23,691 nucleotides of DNA, taken from assembly GCA_015222755.1 (NCBI GenBank), contig JADFVX010000068.1:1-23691 (forward strand), read 5' to 3'. Both the position numbers and the translations under genes were made by a program. The DNA is from Pseudomonadota bacterium (GTDB lineage: Bacteria > Desulfobacterota > JADFVX01). Positions 6,553-15,244 of this stretch are shown here, one piece after another. Within the stretch, counting starts at the first letter, position 1. Every line of letters starts with the position of its first letter. The notes under the pieces were generated by a model that searched no databases, was not told where the DNA came from, and saw only the letters and a list, made by a program, of their open reading frames with translations.

Positions 6553-6864
6553 ATGACTAAAAAAGGCTGCATATTCATTTTTTCCTGGGACAATCTTCAT
6601 AGTCTTCGCTGCATTCATGCTTTACCTGAACATCCAGACCATCCGGCACGGCAAGAGGCTTGAGGGTCATGTAGTCGGTTACGAAAGCCGTGAGCAATCT
6701 TCCAGGGCTTCAAAGTGGGCGAAACGGTGACACTCTATTTCGACCCTGCCTATGGCAGCGAGGTAATTCTCGATAGTTTCTATCATAAATATGGATTTGG
6801 CAGCCTCATCATCCTCTGTGGTATACTCCAGTTTTTTACCATTTGGGCAATTAAGAAAGCTTAA
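6553..6864 (+). pseudogene. Degraded DUF3592-like membrane protein
   Basis: Fragments in different frames look like one small membrane protein. MTKKGCIFIF begins at 6553. A shifted frame gives GTIFIVFAAFMLYLNIQTIR then HGKRLEGHVVGYESR, and a third segment gives FQGFKVGETVTLYFDPAYGS then EVILDSFYHKYG and a final hydrophobic helix ending at TAA 6862-6864. The order (TM, 'GxVVGYE', 'GExVTLYFDP', TM) resembles the DUF3592 family of two-TM proteins. At least two frame changes, and probably a loss between VVGYESR and FQGF, make it non-functional. It fills the gap between the TPR gene and ilvD. Confidence 0.6.
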
Positions 6865-6918
6865 TGGGCGATTATCAATTGTAGATTCCCCATCTAATTC
6901 ACAAAAAAGGAGAGTTCA

Positions 6919-8769
6919 ATGCCTCAGTATCGTTCCTATACCACAACCCATGGCCGCAATATGGCCGGAGCCCGCGCCCTCTGGCGGGCCACCGGTATGA
7001 AGGACGGCGACTTTGAAAAGCCTATCATTGCCGTTGTCAACTCCTTCACCCAGTTTGTGCCGGGTCATGTTCATCTGAAAGACTTGGGGCAGATGGTTGC
7101 CAGAGAGATAGAGAAAGCCGGCGGAGTGGCCAAGGAGTTTAACACCATCGCCATTGATGACGGTATCGCCATGGGACACGGCGGAATGCTCTATTCGCTT
7201 CCCTCGCGTGACATTATCGCCGATTCGGTAGAATATATGGTAAACGCCCACTGCGCCGATGCCATGGTCTGCATATCTAACTGCGACAAGATAACTCCCG
7301 GCATGATGATGGCCGCCTTACGCCTCAACATCCCCGCCGTCTTTGTCTCCGGCGGGCCGGTGGAATCAGGAAAAGCAGATCTTCACGGGAAGGAGACCAA
7401 GCTCGATCTCGTTGACGCCATGCTCTCTGCCGCCGACCCGAATGAAACAGATGCCGATGTTGACTCCATCGAACATGCCGCCTGCCCGACCTGCGGCTCA
7501 TGCTCCGGTATGTTTACGGCAAACTCAATGAACTGCCTTACAGAGGCCCTTGGCCTCTCGCTTCCGGGCAACGGTTCACTGCTGGCTACTCATGCAGACA
7601 GAAAAGAGCTCTTTTTAGAGGCGGGCCGCCTCATAGTTAAGCTGACAAAGCGTTATTACGAAGGGGATGACGAGACTGCCCTGCCGCGCTCCATCGCAAG
7701 CAAGGAGGCCTTCGAGAATGCCATGAACCTCGATATCGCCATGGGCGGCTCTACAAACACCGTTCTTCACCTGCTGGCTGCGGCCCATGAGGCGGGGGTC
7801 GACTTTACTATGGCCGACATCGACCGCCTCTCGCGCAAGGTTCCCAACCTGTGCAAGGTTGCCCCTTCCACCGAGCTCTACCATATGGAGGATGTGCACC
7901 GTGCTGGGGGCGTGATAGGAATACTTGGTGAGCTTGATCGGGCCGGTCTTCTCCACCGGGATACCTACACCGTTCACAGCGCCACTTTGGGAGAGGCCAT
8001 AGAGCGCTGGGATATTGCCATAAGCAAGGATGAGGAGGCCAGGCAGCGCTTTCTTGCAGCACCGGCCGGCGTCCCGAGCCAGCAGGCATTCAGCCAGTCT
8101 GAGCGCTGGCCCTCGCTCGACATTGACCGTGAGGCGGGGTGCATACGAAACATAGAGAACGCCTACAGCAAAGACGGCGGGCTGGCAGTCCTCTTCGGCA
8201 ACCTGGCCGAGGCGGGCTGCATAGTCAAGACCGCCGGCGTAGATGAGTCCATACTGAAATTCAGCGGTCCCGCCCGGATATTTGAAAGCCAGGAAAGCGC
8301 TGTGGATGCGATCCTTGGCGATAAGATTGTGGCAGGTGATGTCGTGCTGATCCGCTTTGAGGGTCCGAAGGGCGGCCCCGGCATGCAGGAGATGCTATAT
8401 CCCACAACCTACCTGAAGTCAAAAGGTCTCGGTAAGGACTGCGCCCTCATCACAGATGGCCGTTTTTCCGGCGGGACCTCGGGCCTCTCCATAGGGCACT
8501 GCTCACCGGAAGCGGCTGAAGGCGGGATCATAGGGCTTATCGAAGAGGGGGATGTTATTAATATAGATATACCGAATCGCTCCATCGATGTGGAGATCTC
8601 CGATGAGCTGATAGCCTCAAGGCGCAAGGCGATGGAGGCAAGTGGCGCCGCTGCCTGGAAACCAAAGGGCCGCAAGAGGGAGGTTTCAGAAGCATTAAAG
8701 GCCTATGCGGCTCTTACAACAAGCGCGGCCCGTGGTGCGGTGAGGGACCTGTCAAATCTGGATAAATAG
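6919..8769 (+). CDS. ilvD: Dihydroxy-acid dehydratase
   Basis: This 616-residue protein is close to the long proteobacterial IlvD throughout. It dehydrates 2,3-dihydroxy-isovalerate and 2,3-dihydroxy-3-methylvalerate to the 2-oxo acids of valine and isoleucine synthesis in the cytosol. Hallmarks are TTTHGRNMAGARALWRATGM at the start, VCISNCDKITPGM and ACPTCGSCSGMFTANSMNCL (iron-sulfur ligands and metal site), MGGSTNTVLH, and near the end ALITDGRFSGGTSGLSIGH. The reading frame is intact. AAGGAGAG precedes the ATG. No other ilv genes are adjacent, and no leader peptide or T-box is visible in the short upstream region, which is largely occupied by a pseudogene. Confidence 0.97.
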   Translation: MPQYRSYTTTHGRNMAGARALWRATGMKDGDFEKPIIAVVNSFTQFVPGHVHLKDLGQMVAREIEKAGGVAKEFNTIAIDDGIAMGHGGMLYSLPSRDIIADSVEYMVNAHCADAMVCISNCDKITPGMMMAALRLNIPAVFVSGGPVESGKADLHGKETKLDLVDAMLSAADPNETDADVDSIEHAACPTCGSCSGMFTANSMNCLTEALGLSLPGNGSLLATHADRKELFLEAGRLIVKLTKRYYEGDDETALPRSIASKEAFENAMNLDIAMGGSTNTVLHLLAAAHEAGVDFTMADIDRLSRKVPNLCKVAPSTELYHMEDVHRAGGVIGILGELDRAGLLHRDTYTVHSATLGEAIERWDIAISKDEEARQRFLAAPAGVPSQQAFSQSERWPSLDIDREAGCIRNIENAYSKDGGLAVLFGNLAEAGCIVKTAGVDESILKFSGPARIFESQESAVDAILGDKIVAGDVVLIRFEGPKGGPGMQEMLYPTTYLKSKGLGKDCALITDGRFSGGTSGLSIGHCSPEAAEGGIIGLIEEGDVINIDIPNRSIDVEISDELIASRRKAMEASGAAAWKPKGRKREVSEALKAYAALTTSAARGAVRDLSNLDK

Positions 8770-8846
8770 TGGCAGCGCCCGGTTTTGAATTAAACAAAAT
8801 GATTTGAAGCTTTATATTCATCTGGTACATGAGAGGTGTCGTTTAA

Positions 8847-10922
8847 GTGCTTAAGATAGTACCTTTTTTCATTATAATGTTTTACGCCTCTCTTATCTCC
8901 TCAGGTTTTTTTGAAGGCGACACTTATGGAAATAATTTAAAGATCTCTATCATTCTTCCCCTGGCGCTACTCTTTGTTTTTTATCTTTATAGGGATTTGA
9001 ATGAAAAAAAAGAAGTACTTAGCGAGAAGATAAGCTTCGGCCTGATTGCCATACTTTTGCCAAAGGCCCTCTTTCTTTTCCTGGCTGGCGACGGAGTAGA
9101 ATCCTTTCCCGTCGATATTTTCATTCTCCTTATTCTGGTTCTCATCCATCCCTTGCCTGCCGTTGCAGTTTATACCCTGGCAATGCTGCTACTCAACGCA
9201 GCTCATGCATTTTTCCTCTCTGATTTCAATGCCGTGGCATTTCCCCTGGCCTACAGGGCCATATTCATGCTTGCCCTTGTTGCCGTCCTCGAGACCTTCC
9301 TTGGCAAGGAGCGTAGTGGAAAGAAAGAGCTTACGGAACGACTTGACGGGCTTGGAGCGCTTTCGTCAAAAATTATTGACGAGGCGGGCAGCAAGGATGC
9401 AGCCCCGCTGGCCATATCGGAAGAGATCAAGGATAAACTTTTTCTCGATTCGGCCTATCACCTGAGCAGCGCCATTTCGGACAGCCTTGGCGCTTTGCAC
9501 GATATGATGGACGCCTACAGCTGCTGCCTCTTTATGGTAGAGAAGAAGAGCTTCAAACTTGTTGCTGCCGTCAGCGACAGTAAAGGCCTGATCAGCGATA
9601 TTCCCCTTGCCAAAGGGGAAAATCTCCTTAGCTGGATAGTCGTCAATGATCAGCCGCTCATTACAGACAGGCTGTCTGATTCGGGATCTACCGGTTATTA
9701 CAAAGGGAAGGAAAATGCGGCAGCATTTATCGGGATTCCCATTTTGATCAACAATAAGGGCAGTAAGGCCATTCTCTGTGTTGACAGGGCGGAGGGAGCT
9801 TTTGGCATAAATGACAAAAAGCTTCTTCAACTGGCGGGCTCTACCCTCAGGGAGAGCCTTAAAAAATCAGCCGCCGTGGAGAAGATGAGAATGGAGGCCC
9901 TCGAGTTCCAGGCCTTTTACAAACTTACGAAAGAACTCAACTCTACCCTTGATCCGAACAAAATTCTCGACATGGCGCTCAAGCTCAGCAAGGAAGTGGT
10001 TCATTATGACCTTGCTGCCATTGCCCTCAAAGGCAGCACTGGTGAAATCCACTTTGTTAAGGCCATAGGGGAGGGCGCCGAAGAGCTTTTAAAGGATGGC
10101 AGCAAGCATGATTTGAGTATTTTTCAGTGGGTTGTAGAAAGGGGACAGACTTATCAATACTCCCGTGACTTGATGGTAAAGAAAGTATTTCCTGACATGC
10201 CTCCCCCCATAGTCAAAATGGGGTCTTTCATGGCCCTCCCTCTTGTTGTGGTAAATGAGGTGACCGGTATTTACCTGACGGCCAGAAAAGACCGCAAATC
10301 ATACACGCCCTATGAACTTAAACTGATAGAGGCAATGACTGCGCACGTCTCCATGGCAAGAGCGAATGCCATTGTATATAAAAAGATGGAGGAGATGGCC
10401 GTTACCGATGGCCTTACCGGCCTCAACAATCACAGGCATTTCCAGGAGCGCCTTTCCGAAGAACTGGAAAGATCGGACCGCTACAAGGACAAGTTAGTCT
10501 TTTTCCTTACCGATATCGACTTCTTCAAAAAGGTTAACGATGATTATGGCCACCCCGCCGGTGACAAGATACTGAAAGATGTTTCTAAGATACTGAAGAG
10601 TTCCATTAGAAACGTAGACTTTGCCGCCCGCTACGGTGGTGAAGAGTTTGCAGCCATATTATTTAATACGGAAAAGAAAAAGGCCATAGAGATTGCCGAG
10701 AGGCTTAGAAGGTCCATTGAAAAGACCCGGTTCGATATTGGCGACGGCAAGACAATCAAGATCACCATGAGTATAGGAATCTCCTGCTATCCAACAGATG
10801 CCGATACAAAATCCCTCCTCATCTCCCGGGCAGACGAAACGCTTTACCTATGTAAAGAGGAGGGGAGGAACAGGGCCTATGTTTACGGTGATGTGAAGGA
10901 GAGGCTGGGGGGAAACAGTTAA
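8847..10922 (+). CDS. Membrane GAF-GAF-GGDEF diguanylate cyclase
   Basis: This 691-residue protein has a GTG start after GAGAGGTG. Residues 1-150 hold about five transmembrane helices. Two GAF-type ligand-binding domains follow, roughly 195-340 and 370-510. A GGDEF domain (about 525-685) begins MAVTDGLTGLNNHRHFQERL. The active-site motif is RYGGEEFAAIL, with GGEEF at about 597-601, so it should make cyclic-di-GMP from GTP. RNVD at about 587-590 is the product-inhibition (I) site RxxD, so feedback control is expected. The GAF ligand is unknown. The final codons and stop lie in an AT-rich repeat. It converges on the kinase-phosphatase-FHA operon. Confidence 0.92.
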   Translation: MLKIVPFFIIMFYASLISSGFFEGDTYGNNLKISIILPLALLFVFYLYRDLNEKKEVLSEKISFGLIAILLPKALFLFLAGDGVESFPVDIFILLILVLIHPLPAVAVYTLAMLLLNAAHAFFLSDFNAVAFPLAYRAIFMLALVAVLETFLGKERSGKKELTERLDGLGALSSKIIDEAGSKDAAPLAISEEIKDKLFLDSAYHLSSAISDSLGALHDMMDAYSCCLFMVEKKSFKLVAAVSDSKGLISDIPLAKGENLLSWIVVNDQPLITDRLSDSGSTGYYKGKENAAAFIGIPILINNKGSKAILCVDRAEGAFGINDKKLLQLAGSTLRESLKKSAAVEKMRMEALEFQAFYKLTKELNSTLDPNKILDMALKLSKEVVHYDLAAIALKGSTGEIHFVKAIGEGAEELLKDGSKHDLSIFQWVVERGQTYQYSRDLMVKKVFPDMPPPIVKMGSFMALPLVVVNEVTGIYLTARKDRKSYTPYELKLIEAMTAHVSMARANAIVYKKMEEMAVTDGLTGLNNHRHFQERLSEELERSDRYKDKLVFFLTDIDFFKKVNDDYGHPAGDKILKDVSKILKSSIRNVDFAARYGGEEFAAILFNTEKKKAIEIAERLRRSIEKTRFDIGDGKTIKITMSIGISCYPTDADTKSLLISRADETLYLCKEEGRNRAYVYGDVKERLGGNS

Positions 10923-10948
10923 CAATGGATAATTGAAAGTTGATAATG
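10914..10948 (+). repeat. AATTGATAATT-family repeat spanning the cyclase stop
   Basis: CAGTTAACAATGGATAATTG provides the stop codon of the cyclase gene, and AAGTTGATAATG leads into the start codon of an IVP fragment. The first 19 bases recur at 19023 after the cupin gene. Confidence 0.8.
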
Positions 10949-11101
10949 AAAAATGGGGGAAACATAGTTAAAGACAAGTTTTTTGCCTTTGCTGTGCGGG
11001 TGGTTAATCTTTACAAACATCTGACCGCTGAGAAAAAGGAGTTTGTCTTATCCAGGCAGTTGCTTCGCAGTGGGACGGCCGTTGGTGCTATAGATAATTG
11101 A
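10946..11101 (+). pseudogene. IVP (four helix bundle) gene truncated by AT repeat
   Basis: It encodes MKNGGNIVKDKFFAFAVRVV and continues to LSRQLLRSGTAVGA, with every codon intact and closely matching the copy at 3741. After the Ala codon at 11087 the sequence switches abruptly to ATAGATAATTGACAATTATC, a repeat, which adds IDN and a stop. About 70 residues of the four-helix bundle are missing, so no fold can form. Confidence 0.87.
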
Positions 11102-11126
11102 CAATTATCAATTATCAATTATCTAT
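11090..11126. repeat. AT-rich inverted repeat between convergent operons
   Basis: ATAGATAATTGA (11090-11101) and its perfect complement TCAATTATCTAT (11115-11126) enclose a 13-nt AT-rich loop. It lies a few bases beyond the end of the FHA gene and ends the truncated IVP. It could serve as a bidirectional transcription end, though it has no GC-rich stem. Confidence 0.7.
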
Positions 11127-11130
11127 AGGT

Positions 11131-11823
11131 TTACTTGAGATAAAAACGTAGAGTCAGGCTATCTATCTTCACCAGGTCATTCTCCTTCAGGATGTATGCC
11201 TCGCTGATATAGGTGCCGTTTATCAAGGGAGCCTTCTTGGGGTTCGATGCGGAGATTACGTAGCCTTTGTCGGTTTTGTTGACCAGTGCGGCCACCTTGG
11301 GGGCAAACAGCCCCTTCGTCTTTATCACAGCATCGCCCGATTTTCCTATTGTGGACACTCTGTCAGTCAGTTCAACGCGGAATTCCTCTATGCCGCCATC
11401 GAGGAGAATAAATCCACCCGTCCTCCCCTGTGCAACTGCCCTGGCTTTTCCGGTCATAATCATTGTCTCGTCCAGGGAAGGGGTGACAGGGGTGAGGGGA
11501 GAATCATCGTCGGTCTCGCCCCCTTCCTTATACCCTGCTTCGTATGCAAGACTGATATGGTGCTTGCCTATGGCAACCTCATCTGTTGTACTCAGTATGG
11601 CTCTTGTTATCTTTTCCCCGTTAAGGAAGATCCCGTTGGTACTTCCTGCATCCTCGATTACTATGGCCCCTCCATCCTTTAAAATCCTGGCATGAATGCT
11701 TGATACGATAGGATTTTCTATCTCTATATCGTTACCTTTGTCTCTCCCTATCGTTATTATATTTCCTTTAAAGGGAATCTCTTTTACTATCTGACCCTTG
11801 AATTTGAGAACGATCCTTAGCAC
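11131..11823 (-). CDS. FHA-domain phosphothreonine reader, two FHA-like domains
   Basis: This 230-residue cytoplasmic protein carries a canonical FHA domain at about residues 5-95: GNIITIGRDKGNDIEIENP, then the conserved SSIHARI and EDAGSTNGIFLNG. A linker with TPSLDETMIMTGK follows. The C-terminal half (about 135-230) is a second, degenerate FHA-like sandwich: STIGKSGDAVIKTKGLFAPK and a final LKENDLVKIDSLTLRFYL. FHA domains bind phosphothreonine peptides. It is the last gene of the kinase-phosphatase operon, 2 nt after the phosphatase gene, so it is the likely reader. The linker threonines are candidate kinase targets by analogy with GarA-type proteins; this is inference. Confidence 0.87.
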   Translation of the reverse strand: MLRIVLKFKGQIVKEIPFKGNIITIGRDKGNDIEIENPIVSSIHARILKDGGAIVIEDAGSTNGIFLNGEKITRAILSTTDEVAIGKHHISLAYEAGYKEGGETDDDSPLTPVTPSLDETMIMTGKARAVAQGRTGGFILLDGGIEEFRVELTDRVSTIGKSGDAVIKTKGLFAPKVAALVNKTDKGYVISASNPKKAPLINGTYISEAYILKENDLVKIDSLTLRFYLK

Positions 11824-11825
11824 CT

Positions 11826-12614
11826 TTACCTCCCGAATAGCTTCTTGATTTTGTGAGTATAATGAGAGAATTCACTTTTGTAAATATATATGGCGACGAG
11901 GGTTATGTTGTCGCTGCCCCCAGCCTCATTTGCCAGGTCGACAAGCCTTCGGCTAAGGGTCGAGGGGGACCTGGCATCTAAGGTTTCAGAGAGTATTGTT
12001 TCATCTGACAGCATCGTTGTGATCCCGTCGCTGCAAAGGATAATGATGTCGCCATCGGCAATGCTCATCTCGCTGAAGTCGGCCTCCACTTCCTGTCCTA
12101 CTCCCATGGAGCGGGTAATTATATTTCCTATGCTGGACTTTTTAGCATCCTCTTCGCTGATGAGGCCTTCCCTTAACTGCTCCGATATCAGGGAGTGGTC
12201 GTCCGTCAGCTGTTCAATACATCCGGCCCTTATAAGGTATATCCTGCTGTCGCCCACATGGGCAATGTTCAGCCTTTCTCCCCTGATGAGGGCCACGACC
12301 AGGGTAGACCCCATCCCCCGGAGTGAGGGGCTGTCCTGAGAAGCGCCGTAAACGGTGCTGTTCGCCATTTTTATGGCCCCGGCAAGCAGGGCCTCGCCGC
12401 CGCCTTCAGTTTCTATCCCGCAAGCTGCAGCGCCGCTATTTATGTAATCACTCAAAACCTCTATGACCATCCTGCTGGCAATCTCCCCCGATGCGTGGCC
12501 TCCCATACCGTCGGCAACCGCCATAAGGCCTGCCTTTTCATCGACGCAAAAAAAATCCTCATTTTTTGAGCGCTTAACCCCTTTGTCGCTATATGCCCCG
12601 GCTAGTAATTTCAT
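11826..12614 (-). CDS. PP2C-family Ser/Thr protein phosphatase
   Basis: This 262-residue PPM/PP2C enzyme removes phosphate from Ser/Thr, using two Mn/Mg ions. The metal ligands are present: D20 in KNEDFF, D35/G36 in VADGMGGHASGE, D196 in LCSDGITTM, and D235 in GGSDNITLV. GDSRIYLIRAG and DDHSLISEQLREGLIS are also typical of bacterial Stp/PrpC members. The last 22 residues (YKSEFSHYTHKIKKLFGR) form a basic tail outside the catalytic domain, possibly a membrane or partner contact. It lies 3 nt from the kinase gene and 2 nt from the FHA gene, the standard antagonist of the co-encoded kinase. Confidence 0.93.
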   Translation of the reverse strand: MKLLAGAYSDKGVKRSKNEDFFCVDEKAGLMAVADGMGGHASGEIASRMVIEVLSDYINSGAAACGIETEGGGEALLAGAIKMANSTVYGASQDSPSLRGMGSTLVVALIRGERLNIAHVGDSRIYLIRAGCIEQLTDDHSLISEQLREGLISEEDAKKSSIGNIITRSMGVGQEVEADFSEMSIADGDIIILCSDGITTMLSDETILSETLDARSPSTLSRRLVDLANEAGGSDNITLVAIYIYKSEFSHYTHKIKKLFGR

Positions 12615-12617
12615 CTT

Positions 12618-15137
12618 TTATATACCAAGCTCTTTACCTGCTTTTTCCAGGTCCTTTGCCAGCTTCACACCGCTCTGGTATCTCTTTGTGACCCCTTTGG
12701 CAAGCATCTTTTCAATTATGCTTATAAGCTGTTCCGGCGTATCGGGCATAAGCTCCTTTGCCGGTGTGTATGTTGTGTTTGCTATGTTGTACATGAGGTT
12801 TGTAAAGCTGTCTCCCTTGAAGGGCCTCTCCCCGGTGATCAGTTCGTAAAAGACGATACCCAGGGAAAAGAGGTCAGACCTGCCGTCGACTTTTTTGCCG
12901 GATATCTGCTCCGGTGACATGTAGCTTGGGGTGCCCAGTATCATACCGGTCTGCGTTTTTGATGAGGTCATTACCCTGGCGATGCCGAAGTCAGTCACCT
13001 TGACAGTCTCATCCTTAAGTATCATGATATTGGCAGGCTTTATGTCCCTGTGCACGACTCCGTTGCGGTGGGCATAGTCGAGGGCATTAGCTACCGCTGA
13101 TACGACGGATATCTTCTCTTTGATACTCATATTCCTTTTTTTCCGGAGGTGCTGCTCCAGGTCGCAGCCTTCCAGAAATTCCATCGCAAGATAGGCTATC
13201 CCGCTGTCTTCACCCACATCGTATATGGTGACGATGTTGGGGTGGGAGAGCTTTCCTGCCGCCTCGGCCTCACGGAAGAAGCGTTTTTTTATCTCCTCTG
13301 CCGACTCTTCTTCCAGTTCTTCATACCTGAGGGTCTTTATTGCCACCTCTCTGTTTATCTTAGGGTCCTTGCCGAGATAAACGGTTCCCATAGCGCCCTG
13401 GCCCAGCTCCCTTGCGATCTCGTATCTGCCCAGTGTCGGCAGGGTGGGTGCCCCCGATATGAGGACCGTTTTCTCAGTGCTGGCATTTTTGCCAAGCACT
13501 ATCTGCTGGTCGGCCTCTTTCAGTTGTTTGATCCTTTTCCTTACGTCCTTGAATTTCCCACCCCTTAGCATATGCTCGTATACGGCCACGGCCTTGTTCA
13601 GCATCCTTTTTCTCTCGAAATCGAGGCCGAGGCTGTAGAGTTGTTCACGTGTGACCGGATCTTTGACGGGACATTTCGTTAATTTTTCGAAGGCCATGTC
13701 GAGCCTCCCCTGTCCCTGATAGGAATGAGCCAGGAGCCTGTTGGATTCGAGGGACTCACTCTCCATCATCTCCTGGCTAAATACAAGCCTCCTGGTGACG
13801 GATATAAACGCGTAGCCGAAGAGCAGGAGGAAGGATGGGTAGAACATGGAAACCCAGTAGCCCTCTTCAATAAAGAGGTAGATTGCGACCAGGTTCCAGA
13901 GAACTGCCATTGATAAAACAGTGGTCAGGCTGGCCCTGCGGCCCAGCCTGTGAGCAATGAAGGCGAGGTAGAGACCGAAAAGGGCTATCACGCCTGCTTC
14001 GAGGGGAAAGGCCCACTTAGGCCTGGTTATGTAAGTGCTGCTTAGGATGTTATCGACAACGGAGGCCATAATAAAGGAAGGGGAGGGTCGACGGTCGACC
14101 TCCGGTGAGAGAGCCATGCCTGCGTCCTCAATATTCAGACCGATAATGACTACCTTGTCCTTAAATGCATCGGCGGGAACCTTGTTTTCGATGACCTCAT
14201 GAAACGAATAGCTTGGAAAGCTCTTTTCATGCGGGTAGCTGATGAGCATCGAAAAATCGTCCCCGGCGGGTATCTCAAGCTCGCCGATCTTCAGACCGAA
14301 GCGGGTCCTTATGCTTTCTATATTGCTAACCGGTTTCAAGGGCCCGTCCAGATATGCCAGGGCAAGTTGCAGGGCGAAGGATGGATAGTACCTGGCTTCA
14401 TATGGTATCAGGAGGTATTCCCGCCTTATCCTGCCATCGGGGTCGCCTATAAGATTGTTGTGGCCTGCTCCCTCGGCCATCTTTAAAATCCTGCCGTTTG
14501 TCCCCTTTACATCTGTTCCGTAGGGCTTGATTGCTTCCAGCCCTCCCGAGCGCCAGTGTTTAAAAGCTCTTTCGCTGCCCTTGCCCGGGGAGGCAGTCCG
14601 GCTTTTCAGGCTGAAGTGGAGGGGGAGTATAGCCTTGGGCAAGGACCGGATTGAGGAGGTGAGAACCTCGTCTGTATCAAGTCTTTTTTCCATCTCTTCC
14701 AGTCTTGATATGATACTTTTTGTCAGTTTTATGCTGGCTTTGTCTTTCTTCCTGTCTTTCCCCGCAAGGCCATCTTTCAACTCTTTGGCAAGGGCCTTTA
14801 TCTCCGCTTCTGCAGGGTTTTTCGCCTCTTCGGGGAATATGAGGTCAATGCCTGTTGTCTTTGCCCCATAGGATGCTATTTGAGAAATCGCCCCGGCAAG
14901 AATATCTCTGGGCCAGGGCCACTCCCCGATCTTGCCGATGCTTTCCTTGTCGATATTAATGAGGACTAGCGGAGAGATAGAGGACTTGCTCCTTAGTTTT
15001 GACCTGAAATCGTAGGTTTTAAGCTCTAAATTTATGAATGGTTGCCAACTGAAAGCGACGGCAAAAAGAACAAGGAGGGTTAGCAGGATGCCCAGGAGCC
15101 ACTCCCTGCATAAAAAGCGAATCAAAGTTATTATCAT
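12618..15137 (-). CDS. CHASE2-sensor transmembrane Ser/Thr protein kinase
   Basis: This protein has 839 residues. An N-terminal TM (about 12-32) leads into an extracytoplasmic CHASE2 domain (about 35-350, with VLINIDKESIGKIGEWPWPR and TGIDLIFPE). Three TM helices (about 370-450) bring the chain back inside. A TPR-like helical linker (about 460-545) precedes a Hanks-type kinase (about 567-835). Kinase motifs are GQGAMGTVYLG, VAIKTL (K601), VVHRDIKPANIM (D698), DFGIARV (D716), a GTPSYMSPEQ activation-segment end and DLFSLGIVFYELITGERPF. It should phosphorylate cytosolic proteins in response to an external signal. It is first in an operon with PP2C and FHA genes. A good promoter sits so close to the ATG that translation may be leaderless. 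Confidence 0.94.
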   Translation of the reverse strand: MIITLIRFLCREWLLGILLTLLVLFAVAFSWQPFINLELKTYDFRSKLRSKSSISPLVLINIDKESIGKIGEWPWPRDILAGAISQIASYGAKTTGIDLIFPEEAKNPAEAEIKALAKELKDGLAGKDRKKDKASIKLTKSIISRLEEMEKRLDTDEVLTSSIRSLPKAILPLHFSLKSRTASPGKGSERAFKHWRSGGLEAIKPYGTDVKGTNGRILKMAEGAGHNNLIGDPDGRIRREYLLIPYEARYYPSFALQLALAYLDGPLKPVSNIESIRTRFGLKIGELEIPAGDDFSMLISYPHEKSFPSYSFHEVIENKVPADAFKDKVVIIGLNIEDAGMALSPEVDRRPSPSFIMASVVDNILSSTYITRPKWAFPLEAGVIALFGLYLAFIAHRLGRRASLTTVLSMAVLWNLVAIYLFIEEGYWVSMFYPSFLLLFGYAFISVTRRLVFSQEMMESESLESNRLLAHSYQGQGRLDMAFEKLTKCPVKDPVTREQLYSLGLDFERKRMLNKAVAVYEHMLRGGKFKDVRKRIKQLKEADQQIVLGKNASTEKTVLISGAPTLPTLGRYEIARELGQGAMGTVYLGKDPKINREVAIKTLRYEELEEESAEEIKKRFFREAEAAGKLSHPNIVTIYDVGEDSGIAYLAMEFLEGCDLEQHLRKKRNMSIKEKISVVSAVANALDYAHRNGVVHRDIKPANIMILKDETVKVTDFGIARVMTSSKTQTGMILGTPSYMSPEQISGKKVDGRSDLFSLGIVFYELITGERPFKGDSFTNLMYNIANTTYTPAKELMPDTPEQLISIIEKMLAKGVTKRYQSGVKLAKDLEKAGKELGI

Positions 15138-15143
15138 TTTGGA

Positions 15144-15172
15144 ATCATAGCAGATGAATAGACGTGGTTCAA
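15144..15172 (-). promoter_or_regulatory. Sigma70-type promoter of the kinase operon
   Basis: Read on the minus strand, TTGAAC (15172-15167) and TATGAT (15149-15144) are 17 nt apart. The kinase ATG begins only 6 nt after the -10 box and no ribosome site precedes it. The transcript therefore probably starts at or next to the ATG, or the true start codon is downstream. Confidence 0.6.
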
Positions 15173-15244
15173 CATTCTTTCTGAATAACTGTTAATATGA
15201 AGATCTATCGAAGGTTCATGATTGATTAAATGGTTTTTAAAATC

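Noticed and set aside
3741..11101. IVP genes as the Avd part of a diversity-generating retroelement
   Set aside because: The four-helix fold is related to Avd, but no reverse transcriptase, template repeat or variable repeat is present in the window.
3741..11101. IVP genes marking a 23S rRNA gene
   Set aside because: No rRNA sequence is recognisable next to any of the copies.
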